A stretch of DNA of 64,000 bases from an uncultured Prevotellaceae bacterium (GCA_902780635.1 CACZGH010000004.1:177632-241631); one strand, 5' to 3'; shown: positions 1 to 8,368, counted from the stretch's first letter. Notes: generated by a model not told the origin, from the letters alone. Program-made: numbers and translations.

Positions 1-654
1 GGTGCCGTCGTTGGGTGCGAAGACCGCCTTGCCATTGGCCGATGCGAGTTCCACGCCCTTAACGGTCATGAGACGTCCGCAGTTTTGCTCTAAGTAAGCA
101 GGGTCGGAGATGCGTTTGAGGTCAAACTCGATGGGTGTGACGCTCTGCGGGTTGGCGCTTCCGATGAGGCGGAAGTGCTGGTTCCAGAGGAATCGGCTCA
201 TACGGCTGACGTAGCTGGAGCCGCTGGCATTGGTGTAGGGTGTGCCTAGCTCACCTTGCTGTCCATAGGCTCCCACATAGAGTCCTTTGAGGTCGATGAG
301 TATCTGCTGTCCCACGGGCAGGATTCCGTAGATGCCGCCTTGGGCGATGCAGACGATGAAAGCAGCGGTGCCATCGTCGATGACCACCTCATTATATATA
401 TTGCCCTCTATGTCGTTTCCGATGACAGTGCCTTTGATTTTGATGTTCTCCTCCACTTGCTCCATGCCGCTGTTGGCAATCACTGTGGCATATTTCTCTT
501 TCAGTTGCGCGATGGAGATCACGTTTTCCTCGTTGATGGAGTTGTTGCCATAGGGTGCCTCGCCGGTGTCCTTAGGGGCGTCGTAGCTGTCTGCCATACA
601 CGATGCGAACAGTGCGCAGACGAGCGTCATAATGATATAATTAATGTGTTTCAT
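1..654 (-). CDS. DUF5689-type lipoprotein, 3' end beyond the window
   Basis: The reading frame is open from an ATG at 654 down to base 1, giving 218 codons with no stop, so the C-terminus lies outside the window. The N-terminus is a lipoprotein signal: a short hydrophobic stretch ending ALFASC, with Cys19 as the likely lipidation site. The visible part (ISIAQLKEKYA, then KIKGTVIGNDIEGN and VVIDDGTAAFIVC) fits the OB-like DUF5689 domain of Bacteroidetes outer-membrane lipoproteins. It lies 12 bp downstream of a TonB-dependent receptor gene on the same strand, and an exonuclease-family gene diverges beyond that; this trio recurs in Bacteroidetes. The substrate is unknown. The family call is from memory of the motif pattern, not from a search. 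Confidence 0.7.
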   Translation of the reverse strand, partial: MKHINYIIMTLVCALFASCMADSYDAPKDTGEAPYGNNSINEENVISIAQLKEKYATVIANSGMEQVEENIKIKGTVIGNDIEGNIYNEVVIDDGTAAFIVCIAQGGIYGILPVGQQILIDLKGLYVGAYGQQGELGTPYTNASGSSYVSRMSRFLWNQHFRLIGSANPQSVTPIEFDLKRISDPAYLEQNCGRLMTVKGVELASANGKAVFAPNDGT

Positions 655-666
655 ATCGCGTATGTT

Positions 667-3225
667 TTAGAATCTGAGTGTGAGGTTGAGCATGCCGTTG
701 AAGCCAAATGCATAGTATTTCTTCGGGTTGAGAGAGAACTTATAGGCGCGCACGTTGTTCATGGTGCCATCGTCCTTGACGGTATAGTCGCTGCGGCTCT
801 GCTCGTATCCACCTGTGCAGATGTTCTCTTTGTTGAGGATGTTAGTCAACATCAGGTTGATGGAGAGTTGTCTGCCGTGTTTGAGGCGGAGGGATTTTCC
901 GATGGAGCCGTCGAGCATGAATCCTCCCTTGCCCTCAGCTTGGTCAGGCACGATATAGGAACCGTCGTTGTTGACATTGCCCATGGTGGTCAGCGTGCCC
1001 TGATAGCGGTAGCTGGGTGAGTAGGAGAGGTAGATGCGGTCGTAGTAGTTGCCTTTGAGGTCGAGGAACCATCCATTGACGTGATAGTCGAGGATGATGC
1101 TCGCCGCGGTGAGAGGAGTGCTGGCCTCACGCATGCCTTTGTTCATCACGACGTCGTCGGTATAAATGGCCTTGGTGGAGTGCATGTAGCGCACTTTGGC
1201 ATTGTTGAGGTATTTGGCGTCGCTGATGGTACCGATGGCCTTGATGTTGAAGGCGGATGAGATTTTGAATGCCAGTCCGGCCTCAATGCCGTAATACCCT
1301 TTCTGTATGTCGGTCATTGACACGTAGGAGAAAGAGTTGATGTCGTCGAAATAGAAATTCTGCCACTCTGTGACCTTGTTGAGGAAACTATAGTAGGCGT
1401 TGATGTTGGCGTGGAGCCATGAGTTCTGGAACTGGTAGCTGATCTCGCTGCTGAAGACGCGCTCGTTGTGCAGGTTGTCGACGAAACTGTTGTTCATCTC
1501 CGGTGACACGAAGGCGGTGGTGATCAGCGGTGCGCGCATCTCATAGCCGATACCCAGCATGAGGGTGCTTCCAGGTGCCACGTTGATGTTGCTATTGAAT
1601 TTGAAACCGCCGCTGAGGAAGTGTGCGGTCTCACTCTTGCCATAACTGCCGTCGGGGAACATACCGTTGCGCATCCTGCCTTCGCGCTGCATGTCGTCGT
1701 AGTTGAGACGGGCGGCGATGCTGTAGTGCAGCAGTCCGAAGTTCTCGGCGTAGTTGCCCCAGAGCACACCGCGACGTGCGAGCAGATTGTAGTCATAGCC
1801 GAAGCGGTCGCCCTCTTTGATCAGTTTGCCGGCGCGGTCAGCTCCCATCGTGTTGAGGTCGTACTGCACGGCGTCGGAGTTGCTGGCATAGTTGCCAAGG
1901 GCATAGCTGTTGATGTTGTGATAACTGGTGGCTCCGAGCATGTCGTCCATGGTCTGGTAGTGCATACCTTTGTTGGCTCCGAGCATGACACCCACGTTGA
2001 TGAGCGATTTGTTGGTCAGCTGTGTGTGGAGTGTGGAGGACAGTGTGCCGAAGATGTTGTCGTTGTGCTTGGCCTGTACGAAGTACATCGCGTCGGAGCC
2101 TTGCAGGGCGGCGTTCTTGTTGGCCAGATAGAGGCGGTCCCAGTTGATCTGACGGTTGGCACGGCACTGCGAGAGGTAATCCCATGCAGAGTAGAAGTCG
2201 GAAAGACCTTGTTCGGTGCGGTTGCGGTAGTCGGTCTCATCCCACACGTCGAAGTAGCTGCTGGGCAAGTTCTTCCAGTAGTCGGGCTGTGGGTTGTCAG
2301 CGTTGTTGTAGTTGAGCTTGGTACTCTTATACATGCTGTATTTTCCCATGAGCGACGTAGTGAGACGCATGTCGTCGCTGATGTTCCAGTCCCAGGTGAG
2401 CAGTGCGCTGGGTGCGAAGTCGTTGATCACACGTGAGTTGCGACGTTTCCCGTTCTGGTAGCCCCAGTAGGGGTTGTACTGGTAGTTGTTGGCGATGAAA
2501 TAGCTCTCATCGGTGGCGGCACCTTGTGAGGCACGCTCTGTGGGGTTGCCCCAGGTGGAGAGAGAGAGGGAGTGCGACCGATTCCATACTTTTTCTATGC
2601 CGAAGTAGTAGGAGAGCGAGTTGTAGAAAGTACCCTCCACATAGCCGCGGCTGGCCCAGCGGTAGCCGATACTCGCTGCCACCGCCCATCCTTTCAGGTT
2701 GAGGCCCGATCCATAGGTGTACATGGCACGCGCTGTATAGTTGCGGTTGGCTCCGCTCAGCGACAACTTGTTGCCGGCCGCCACATGGGAGGCGCGGAAG
2801 TCATAGTTGTTGCTGCCGCCCATGGCTGACATGGAGAAGTTGTTGTCCTCGAAGGGCAGCGCGGCGTCATACTTACGTGTCATGTTGTTGATACCGCCGA
2901 CGTTGGAGTAGCGGAACTGTCCAGTTTCCAGATCGTTGACAGGTGCACCATTGATGTAGATGTCGTTGTATCTCTGGTTGAATCCGCGGTAGCGGAACCT
3001 TACAGGGGAGAAAAGGAACCCGACTTCACTGGCGTACACGTTGGAGTTGGAGTTGAGAATAGTGACGGTCTGTGACATGTCGTCATCCTCGCCCAGCTGG
3101 TCTTCCGTGAAGGTAAATACCGCCTCTTCCAACATGCCGGTTTGCTCCAATGAGTCTACCTCCTGTGCGAAAGCCAGGGGTGCGTAGCAGAGGGCAAACA
3201 CTGCTAATTTCAGCTTTTTCTGCAT
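667..3225 (-). CDS. TonB-dependent outer-membrane receptor
   Basis: An 852-aa beta-barrel receptor. I start it at the ATG at 3225 because this gives a clean signal peptide (MQKKLKLAVFALCYAPLAFAQ-like) and lies downstream of a -7 box at 3256-3263; a longer in-frame reading back to 3327 would begin upstream of that promoter. A plug-like region follows (about residues 50-150, with RYRGFNQRYNDIYINGAPV), then a long barrel rich in alternating aromatic residues that ends in LTLRF, a typical terminal barrel strand. There is no CarboxypepD_reg or STN extension, unlike SusC proteins. It is followed after 12 bp by the DUF5689 lipoprotein gene, which probably encodes its surface partner. The imported ligand cannot be read from the sequence. 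Confidence 0.85.
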   Translation of the reverse strand: MQKKLKLAVFALCYAPLAFAQEVDSLEQTGMLEEAVFTFTEDQLGEDDDMSQTVTILNSNSNVYASEVGFLFSPVRFRYRGFNQRYNDIYINGAPVNDLETGQFRYSNVGGINNMTRKYDAALPFEDNNFSMSAMGGSNNYDFRASHVAAGNKLSLSGANRNYTARAMYTYGSGLNLKGWAVAASIGYRWASRGYVEGTFYNSLSYYFGIEKVWNRSHSLSLSTWGNPTERASQGAATDESYFIANNYQYNPYWGYQNGKRRNSRVINDFAPSALLTWDWNISDDMRLTTSLMGKYSMYKSTKLNYNNADNPQPDYWKNLPSSYFDVWDETDYRNRTEQGLSDFYSAWDYLSQCRANRQINWDRLYLANKNAALQGSDAMYFVQAKHNDNIFGTLSSTLHTQLTNKSLINVGVMLGANKGMHYQTMDDMLGATSYHNINSYALGNYASNSDAVQYDLNTMGADRAGKLIKEGDRFGYDYNLLARRGVLWGNYAENFGLLHYSIAARLNYDDMQREGRMRNGMFPDGSYGKSETAHFLSGGFKFNSNINVAPGSTLMLGIGYEMRAPLITTAFVSPEMNNSFVDNLHNERVFSSEISYQFQNSWLHANINAYYSFLNKVTEWQNFYFDDINSFSYVSMTDIQKGYYGIEAGLAFKISSAFNIKAIGTISDAKYLNNAKVRYMHSTKAIYTDDVVMNKGMREASTPLTAASIILDYHVNGWFLDLKGNYYDRIYLSYSPSYRYQGTLTTMGNVNNDGSYIVPDQAEGKGGFMLDGSIGKSLRLKHGRQLSINLMLTNILNKENICTGGYEQSRSDYTVKDDGTMNNVRAYKFSLNPKKYYAFGFNGMLNLTLRF

Positions 3226-3255
3226 ATTCAATTCGGTTAATGATTGTTTTATCAG

Positions 3256-3263
3256 CAAAGATA
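3256..3263 (-). promoter_or_regulatory. -7 box (TATCTTTG) for the TonB receptor operon
   Basis: The minus strand reads TATCTTTG, an exact match to the Bacteroidetes TAnnTTTG element, about 30 bases upstream of the receptor ATG at 3225. No good TTTG -33 box is seen at the right distance. The box lies in one arm of an inverted repeat: GTATCTTT at 3257-3264 (minus) pairs with 3282-3289. Confidence 0.6.
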
Positions 3264-3337
3264 CAAAATATTTTGAAAAATGTATCTTTTTGACGTATTT
3301 TTTTTCTACAAAATAGTAATTTATCATTTCTTTTTTC

Positions 3338-3345
3338 TATATTTG
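3338..3345 (+). promoter_or_regulatory. -7 box (TATATTTG) for the exonuclease-family gene
   Basis: TATATTTG matches the Bacteroidetes -7 consensus and ends 33 bases before the ATG at 3379. A -33 TTTG is not evident at 19-21 nt upstream. Together with the minus-strand box at 3256-3263 it makes a compact divergent promoter region. Confidence 0.55.
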
Positions 3346-3378
3346 CAATTGAAATATGATAACTAAAAACATAAATAC

Positions 3379-4419
3379 ATGAAAAGACTGATTTTTCTCG
3401 CCTCAATGTTTCTATTCGTGACACTCAGTGTGAGCGCTCAGAAAAAATACGCTGTCTATGGCGTCGGTTTTTATAATCAGGAAAACCTCTTCGACACCTG
3501 TCATGATGAGGGAAAAAATGATTACGACTTTTTGCCTGACGGGTCGTATAAGTGGGATAAGCTGAAATACACCAACAAGTTGCACAATATGGCCCGCGCA
3601 CTGGCTGATATGGGCACCGATATGTTGCCCAATGGCTGTGCGATCATTGGCCTGTCGGAGGTGGAGAATAGTCGTGCCCTCGACGACCTCGTAAAAGAGC
3701 CAGAACTGGCAGCGAGAGGGTATCGCTTCGCCCACATCGAAGGCCCCGACCGTCGTGGTGTAGACTGCGCGATGCTTTATAACCCCTCGCTCTTCACGCT
3801 GCGTGACGTGAAACTGGTGCCCTATGTACCTGAGTTGGAGCAGGATAGTGCTTTCAAGACCCGTGGATTCCTGATCGTGAGCGGCCAGATGGCCGACGAG
3901 CATGTCACTGCGATTGTGTGCCACTGGCCCAGCCGCTTCTCAGGCTCGTTCTATCGTGAGTGTGCCGGCCGGCAGGTGAAGGTGGTGAAAGACTCGCTGC
4001 TGCGTGACGACCCCAACTGCAAGGTGTTGGTGATGGGTGATATGAACGACGACCCCATGAACCGCAGTATGGCTGTGGAGCTGGGAGCCCGCAAGAGCAT
4101 CAACGAGGTGGGTGATGGCGACATGTTCAACCCGTGGTGGAAAATCCTGGAAGGAGGTACCGGAACTCTCAGCTATCAGGGTAGCTGGAACCTCTTCGAC
4201 CAGATCGTGATGTCTCCCAACCTGCTAGACCGTACAGGCACCAAAGACTATTCTCAACTGACTTACCTGAAATGCCAGATACAACGTCGCGACTATCTGT
4301 TGCAGAGCGAGGGAGCCTATAAGGGTTCACCCAAGCGTACTACCGCTGGTGGCGTGTGGCTCAATGGATTCTCCGACCACCTGCCCGTAGTTGTCTATCT
4401 GGTGAAAGAGAAGAAATAA
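3379..4419 (+). CDS. Secreted endonuclease/exonuclease/phosphatase family protein
   Basis: A 346-aa protein with a signal peptide (MKRLIFLASMFLFVTLSVSAQ). It shows the metal-dependent EEP fold signatures in order: FYNQENLFDT near residue 32, GLSEVENSRAL (metal-binding Glu) near 95, VMGDMNDDPMN (Asp/Asn catalytic pair) near 220, and SDHLPVVV (terminal Asp-His) near 335. The family cleaves phosphodiesters in nucleic acids or phospho-substrates in the periplasm or outside the cell. It diverges from a TonB-receptor/DUF5689 pair, a common Bacteroidetes arrangement, which suggests scavenging of a nucleic-acid-like or phosphorylated nutrient (inference). The next gene starts 1 bp after its stop codon. 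Confidence 0.85.
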   Translation: MKRLIFLASMFLFVTLSVSAQKKYAVYGVGFYNQENLFDTCHDEGKNDYDFLPDGSYKWDKLKYTNKLHNMARALADMGTDMLPNGCAIIGLSEVENSRALDDLVKEPELAARGYRFAHIEGPDRRGVDCAMLYNPSLFTLRDVKLVPYVPELEQDSAFKTRGFLIVSGQMADEHVTAIVCHWPSRFSGSFYRECAGRQVKVVKDSLLRDDPNCKVLVMGDMNDDPMNRSMAVELGARKSINEVGDGDMFNPWWKILEGGTGTLSYQGSWNLFDQIVMSPNLLDRTGTKDYSQLTYLKCQIQRRDYLLQSEGAYKGSPKRTTAGGVWLNGFSDHLPVVVYLVKEKK

Positions 4420-4420
4420 T

Positions 4421-5020
4421 ATGGGGGAGATAGAGCATCACCCTTGGGAGCCTTTTTTGCCTGAAAACACCCGCATCCTCTTCCTTGGCAGTTTTCCCCC
4501 CGCCAGGAAGCGCTGGTGTATGGACTTCTTCTACCCCAACTACACCAACGACTTTTGGCGCATCTTTGGCATCTGCCTGTATGGTGACAAGATGCGTTTC
4601 GTAGACGAGGCGAATAAAACTTTTCGCTTCAAGGAAATCTTGAACGAACTGGAGCAACATGGTGTGGGACTGTATGATACAGCCATAGAAGTGATACGCA
4701 CTAAGCAGACGGCATCAGACAAAGACTTGGAAGTGGTGACACCCACTGACCTCAGCGCACTGCTGCGCCGTGTGCCACAGTGCAGCGTGGTGGTCACAAC
4801 AGGTCAGAAAGCGACCGACCTCTTCACGGCCCATTTCTCGATCCCTCAGCCCAAAGTGGGGGATTTTGTGGAGTTCGACTTTGAAGGCAGACCCATGCGG
4901 CTCTACCGCATGCCGAGTAGCAGTAGGGCATATCCCATGAAGGTGGAGAAAAAGGCGGAGTATTATGAAAACCTCCCCTTGACCCCGACACCTCCCCTTG
5001 ACCCCGACACCTCCCCCTGA
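4421..5020 (+). CDS. Uracil-DNA glycosylase family protein, C-terminus running into a repeat
   Basis: A 199-aa protein with the UDG-superfamily start: RILFLGSFPPARKRW (active-site loop) and FFYPNYTNDFWRIFG, as in the short Bacteroidetes glycosylases annotated as uracil- or hypoxanthine-type. It probably removes a damaged or mismatched base in DNA repair; the exact base is not predictable here. The gene starts 1 bp after the upstream nuclease gene, so the two are probably co-transcribed. The last 15 or so residues (LPLTPTPPLDPDTSP) are encoded by a 19-bp tandem repeat that also supplies the stop codon. The native C-terminus therefore seems to have been replaced or extended by repeat insertion. 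The core fold should be intact. Confidence 0.75.
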   Translation: MGEIEHHPWEPFLPENTRILFLGSFPPARKRWCMDFFYPNYTNDFWRIFGICLYGDKMRFVDEANKTFRFKEILNELEQHGVGLYDTAIEVIRTKQTASDKDLEVVTPTDLSALLRRVPQCSVVVTTGQKATDLFTAHFSIPQPKVGDFVEFDFEGRPMRLYRMPSSSRAYPMKVEKKAEYYENLPLTPTPPLDPDTSP

Positions 5021-5037
5021 CCCCTCCAAAGGAGGGG
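4971..5037. repeat. 19-bp tandem repeat plus GGAGGGG hairpin
   Basis: Two full copies of a 19-bp unit (4971-4989 and 4990-5008; unit begins ACCTCCCCTTGACC) and a partial third copy run into a 7-bp hairpin, CCCCTCC-AAA-GGAGGGG, at 5021-5037. The repeat overlaps the 3' end of the UDG-family gene. The rest of the gap to 5145 is low-complexity (CCAACAG repeated). C/T-rich elements of this kind are common intergenic repeats in Bacteroidetes. A related inverted repeat occurs at 58193-58241. Confidence 0.75.
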
Positions 5038-5145
5038 AGTTAGAAACACTCCGTGACCTTCTAAAGGGGAAGATAAGCGAAAGGCGAAAAGCCAACAGCC
5101 AACAGCTAATAGCGAAACAAACCAACAGCGAAAAAAATATACAAC

Positions 5146-5763
5146 ATGACAATTATTGGAATTGCAGGAGGAACGGGGTCGGGCAAGACCACCGTAGTGA
5201 GGAAAATAGCACAGGCTTTGCCACCACATTATGTGGCGGTAGTGCCGCTCGACTCCTATTACAACGACACTACTCACATGACGGATGAAGAGCGTCGTGC
5301 CATCAACTTCGACCACCCCGATGCATTCGACTGGAAGTTGCTCATCAAACAGATCAACATGTTGCGCAACGGCGAGGCTATCGAACAACCTACCTATTCT
5401 TATATTCTGAGCAACCGTCTCAAGGAGACCGTGCATGTGGAGCCTAAGCCCGTCATCATCATTGAGGGCATCATGACGCTGATCAATAAGAAATTGCGTG
5501 ACATGATGGACTTGAAAATTTTTGTCGACACCGATAGCGATGAGCGACTCATCCGTAACATCCAGCGTGACGTGGTGGAACGTGGACGCACCGTCGATAT
5601 GGTGCTCGACCGCTATCTCAACGTGCTCAAGCCCATGCACGAGCAGTTTATCGAGCCTACCAAAAAATACGCCGACCTGATTATTCCACAGGGCGGCGAG
5701 AACTTGAAGGGTATTGGTATCCTCTGTAAGTACATTGAGGGTTTGGTGCCCATGATACGTTAA
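5146..5763 (+). CDS. udk: Uridine kinase
   Basis: A 205-aa P-loop kinase of normal length for the family. The Walker A motif is GIAGGTGSGKTT at residues 4-15. It continues with PLDSYYNDTTHMTDEER, NFDHPDAFDW and the IIIEGIMTLINKKLRDMMDLKIFVD-type region (starting near residue 104), the conserved uridine/cytidine kinase series. It phosphorylates uridine or cytidine to UMP or CMP in cytoplasmic pyrimidine salvage. It stands alone between an intergenic repeat and a convergent membrane-protein gene. Its TAA stop shares TTAA with the stop of that opposing gene, so no dedicated terminator fits between them. Confidence 0.92.
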   Translation: MTIIGIAGGTGSGKTTVVRKIAQALPPHYVAVVPLDSYYNDTTHMTDEERRAINFDHPDAFDWKLLIKQINMLRNGEAIEQPTYSYILSNRLKETVHVEPKPVIIIEGIMTLINKKLRDMMDLKIFVDTDSDERLIRNIQRDVVERGRTVDMVLDRYLNVLKPMHEQFIEPTKKYADLIIPQGGENLKGIGILCKYIEGLVPMIR

Positions 5764-6383
5764 GGCTCCTCGGTATACTCCACATACTCACCCCGCTCAG
5801 CAGGCAGGTTGTTGAACGCCTGTTTGCGGCGGTTGTGGATGACAAGTGAGTTGACAAACTCCGATACACCGTAGACAATCAAGCACACGCCAATGATGAT
5901 AAGTGGCGTGGCGGCTACCGTCAGCGGCTTGACGAAGATGAAGATACCGGCGAGGAGGAGAAGCGTGGGCATGATCCAATAGCCTGCGCCCATGCTGCAG
6001 TACTTGCGGGCACTGATGAGCGCCATCAACTGATTGAGTGCTCCGAGGATGACCAGTGTGGCCAACACATACATGAGCGACTTGACAAAAGCCCCTGGCA
6101 TTAGCGCGAGGATGAATCCCAGAATGATGCTTCCTAACCCTACAATGGGAAACACGGGGCGACTGCTGAGCCGCACCTGTCCGTCGGGGCCTATGATTTT
6201 TGTCTGCTCATAGTTTCTGACAGTGTTGTACCAGCCAAGGCAAGAGATGACGCCTGAGATGAGAAACAAGACGCCGATGGCGATAGTGAGATACTCTACG
6301 GTGCTGTCAGGCGTTCTCAGGATCATTACACCGATGATGATGGCGCACAAGGCACGGAATAAGGATGACTGGATGATTCTCAT
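5760..6383 (-). CDS. DUF308/HdeD-like membrane protein
   Basis: A 207-aa integral membrane protein with about six hydrophobic segments in paired hairpins (for example LCAIIIGVMILRTPDSTVEYL, IVGLGSIILGFILALMPG and MPTLLLLAGIFIFVKPL). This repeated pattern is typical of the DUF308/HdeD family. The ATG at 6383 is chosen because a full promoter sits at 6406-6437; a longer in-frame reading would start upstream of it. Family members have been linked to acid or envelope stress in other bacteria, but the role here is unknown. The polar C-terminus (NRRKQAFNNLPAERGEYVEYTEEP-like) is cytoplasmic or periplasmic. The stop codon overlaps that of udk. Confidence 0.75.
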   Translation of the reverse strand: MRIIQSSLFRALCAIIIGVMILRTPDSTVEYLTIAIGVLFLISGVISCLGWYNTVRNYEQTKIIGPDGQVRLSSRPVFPIVGLGSIILGFILALMPGAFVKSLMYVLATLVILGALNQLMALISARKYCSMGAGYWIMPTLLLLAGIFIFVKPLTVAATPLIIIGVCLIVYGVSEFVNSLVIHNRRKQAFNNLPAERGEYVEYTEEP

Positions 6384-6405
6384 AGTGTCTTTTCTTATGT
6401 TGATG

Positions 6406-6437
6406 CAAAAATAGTAAAAAAACACCTAAACCGCAAA
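6406..6437 (-). promoter_or_regulatory. Promoter of the DUF308 gene
   Basis: The minus strand has TTTG (6437-6434), a 20-nt spacer, then TATTTTTG (6413-6406), matching both Bacteroidetes promoter boxes. It lies 23 bp before the ATG at 6383, so the leader is short. Confidence 0.7.
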
Positions 6438-6445
6438 ATTTTTCA

Positions 6446-6952
6446 ATGACAAAATTACTTTTGGTGCGCCATGGCCAGACGGTAGACAACGTGAACCAGA
6501 TCATGCAAGGGCAGACACAGGGAATGCTCAATGAGTATGGTGTGCGACAGGCCGAGGAAGTGGCGGAGAGACTGGCAGGAGAGTCCATAGACGCTTTCGT
6601 GTCATCCGACCTGAGACGAGCCTATGACACCTGTGTGATTATCGCACAGCCACACCAAGGAGAGGTGGTGACCACTCCGCTGCTTAGGGAGCGTGACTGG
6701 GGCGACTTTACTGGCCTGTATATCCCCGACTTGAAAGACAAGGTATGGCCTGCCAATGTGGAGACCATGGGGCATATGAAAGACCGCGCACGGCGTTTTC
6801 TCGAATGGGTGCGCAGTCATTATCCAGGGCAAGTCGTGCTGGCCGTGGGGCATGGTATCATCAACAAAGCCATCCAGTCTGTCTATTATGACAAACCCAT
6901 GCATGAAGTGCCCAAGATGACCAATGCGGAGATACGTGTGCTGGAGTTGTGA
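6446..6952 (+). CDS. Histidine phosphatase family protein (phosphoglycerate mutase-like)
   Basis: A 168-aa protein with the RHG signature LLVRHGQT (catalytic His9), the family's internal acidic segment LRERDWGDFTG, and the second histidine in VLAVGHG (His136). It is shorter than cofactor-dependent phosphoglycerate mutases (about 230-250 aa) and matches the small SixA/CobC-like phosphatases. The substrate cannot be assigned; alpha-ribazole phosphatase or a general sugar phosphatase are both possible. It diverges from the DUF308 gene across a 62-bp gap and is followed by a strong hairpin at 6972-6998. Confidence 0.85.
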   Translation: MTKLLLVRHGQTVDNVNQIMQGQTQGMLNEYGVRQAEEVAERLAGESIDAFVSSDLRRAYDTCVIIAQPHQGEVVTTPLLRERDWGDFTGLYIPDLKDKVWPANVETMGHMKDRARRFLEWVRSHYPGQVVLAVGHGIINKAIQSVYYDKPMHEVPKMTNAEIRVLEL

Positions 6953-6971
6953 CAGTTTTTTTCAAATACCA

Positions 6972-6998
6972 AAGAGGGCGGCATCACGCCGCCCTCTT
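6972..6998. terminator. Bidirectional hairpin between convergent genes
   Basis: A perfect 11-bp stem (AAGAGGGCGGC / GCCGCCCTCTT) with a 5-base loop ATCAC, 19 bp after the histidine phosphatase stop. It lies between two convergent genes and can act on both strands. The U-run is short on either side. The remaining bases to 7126 show no gene. Confidence 0.75.
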
Positions 6999-7126
6999 CA
7001 TTCTGTTTCATTCGAATAACCTAAAACAATCTTAACCAAAAAACAACTAAATCTATTGAAAAATCGGGTCTGTAGATATGGTGTTACGCGTTTTGCTTTT
7101 AGCATTTCGCGTTGATGTACTTGTCT

Positions 7127-8368
7127 TTAGCGACGTCCACCGTGACCACCACCAGAGTGACCTCCACCAAAGGAGCCTCCTGAATGACCGCCGGAGGAAC
7201 GGCTGCCGCCGAAGGAACCACCAGAGTGGCTGCTGCCAGAGGAACGTCCGCCACTGAAAGAGCTTGAGGAGCGTGAGGGGCTGCTGCTGAAACTGCGGCT
7301 GGAGGCGCCACGGCTGGAAGAGCTGCTGCTCGGTGCGCTGAAAGAGCGTGAGGGAGCTGAAACGCTGGACTGACGGGTGGAGGGAGCGCCAAAGTTGCGG
7401 GAGGGGGTGCTGTTGCTTCTGCTGCCAGAGCCAACGCTTGACCCGCCATTGCTTCTGCTGCCAGAGCCTACGCTTGATCCGCCATTGCTTCTGCTGCCAG
7501 AGCCTACACTAGGACCACTGGGGCGTGAGTCGCGGCCGAAGGTTCTCGATGGTGTCTGGTTGGGGCTGATGGTGCCGCGTGACACTTTGTCTGCGCCGTT
7601 GGGCTTAACATCGATGTTGCCTCCCACAGACGGGGTGTTTTGCTGGTGACCGAAGTTTCTGCCGTTGTTGCCATTGCCTCTGCTACCGCCACGGTTGTTG
7701 CCGTTGCCAAAGCCTGGGTTGCGGCCGTTGCCATTCTGCATATTGTTGCCGGGGCCGTTGCCGCCATGGCCATTTCGCATATTGTCATTGCCGCGTCCTC
7801 TGCTACCATTGCCTCTGTTGCCGTGTCCGTTGTTGCCGAAGCCACGTCCGTAGTCACCGCGGTCGAATCTGTCGCGCATACCATTGTTATGGCTTCTGTG
7901 AGATCCGAAGCTGCGTCCGTGATACCAGCTGCGTCCGCCGTTCATTCTCCAGCTGTGTCCGCCACGGTATACATTCCAGAAGTGTGGACGGCCGAAGTAG
8001 AAGTAGTCACGATAGGGATAGCGTGCGTAGATGCCGAAGTGCCAGTATCCAGCCTCCCAGTAGAGGGGGCGATAGAAGTAGGAGGCAGCGAGATAGGCCT
8101 GATATTGCCAGTCGAACAAGATGTAGCTCAGGTCGAGGTTGCGCTGCTGCCAGTAGACACCGTAGAGGTCGGCTTGGGTGTTGACACCCATCAAGTAGTC
8201 AAGGTTCACTTCGTAGGCGGCCTCGTACTGCTCCTCGGTCAAGTTGAGCTCGTAAGCCATCTTGTCGGTGAGGAACAACGCTTGCTGGCGTGCCTGCTCA
8301 TAGCTCATGGCGCTGGTTGTCATTGTCATGGAGATCAGAGCTGTCAGGGCGATCAATATTCTCTTCAT
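7127..8368 (-). CDS. Secreted Gly/Ser/Asn-rich low-complexity protein
   Basis: A 413-aa protein. The ATG at 8368 gives a signal peptide (MKRILIALTALISMTMTTSA) and lies downstream of a promoter at 8417-8447. The N-terminal third is ordered: a helical segment (LTEEQYEAAYEVNLDYLMGV) and then a Tyr/Trp-rich part (AGYWHFGIYARYPYRDYFYF). From about residue 155 onward it is Gly/Asn/Arg-rich and then almost pure Ser/Gly/Arg, including three copies of a 12-residue unit built on SNGGSSVGSGSR. The end is GGHSGGGHGGRR. This looks like a disordered, cationic surface or periplasmic protein. No enzymatic domain is recognised and its role is unknown. Confidence 0.65.
   Translation of the reverse strand: MKRILIALTALISMTMTTSAMSYEQARQQALFLTDKMAYELNLTEEQYEAAYEVNLDYLMGVNTQADLYGVYWQQRNLDLSYILFDWQYQAYLAASYFYRPLYWEAGYWHFGIYARYPYRDYFYFGRPHFWNVYRGGHSWRMNGGRSWYHGRSFGSHRSHNNGMRDRFDRGDYGRGFGNNGHGNRGNGSRGRGNDNMRNGHGGNGPGNNMQNGNGRNPGFGNGNNRGGSRGNGNNGRNFGHQQNTPSVGGNIDVKPNGADKVSRGTISPNQTPSRTFGRDSRPSGPSVGSGSRSNGGSSVGSGSRSNGGSSVGSGSRSNSTPSRNFGAPSTRQSSVSAPSRSFSAPSSSSSSRGASSRSFSSSPSRSSSSFSGGRSSGSSHSGGSFGGSRSSGGHSGGSFGGGHSGGGHGGRR
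7413..7520. repeat. 36-bp coding tandem repeat, three copies
   Basis: Three copies of a 36-bp unit start at 7413, 7449 and 7485, each beginning TTGCTTCTGCTGCCAGAGCC on the plus strand. Being a multiple of three, the repeat adds 12 residues per copy to the Gly/Ser-rich protein and can vary in number without breaking the frame. Confidence 0.85.

Noticed and set aside
256-1020. Open plus-strand frame of 254 codons
   Set aside because: Antisense to the DUF5689 and TonB receptor genes, hydrophobic Val/His-rich sequence typical of a shadow frame, no family features.
1621-2436. 271-codon plus-strand frame
   Set aside because: Antisense shadow of the TonB-dependent receptor with no domain signature.
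7413-7520. 36-bp repeat that could suggest a CRISPR array
   Set aside because: Copies are contiguous, with no spacers, and code for a 12-residue repeat in a Gly/Ser-rich protein.
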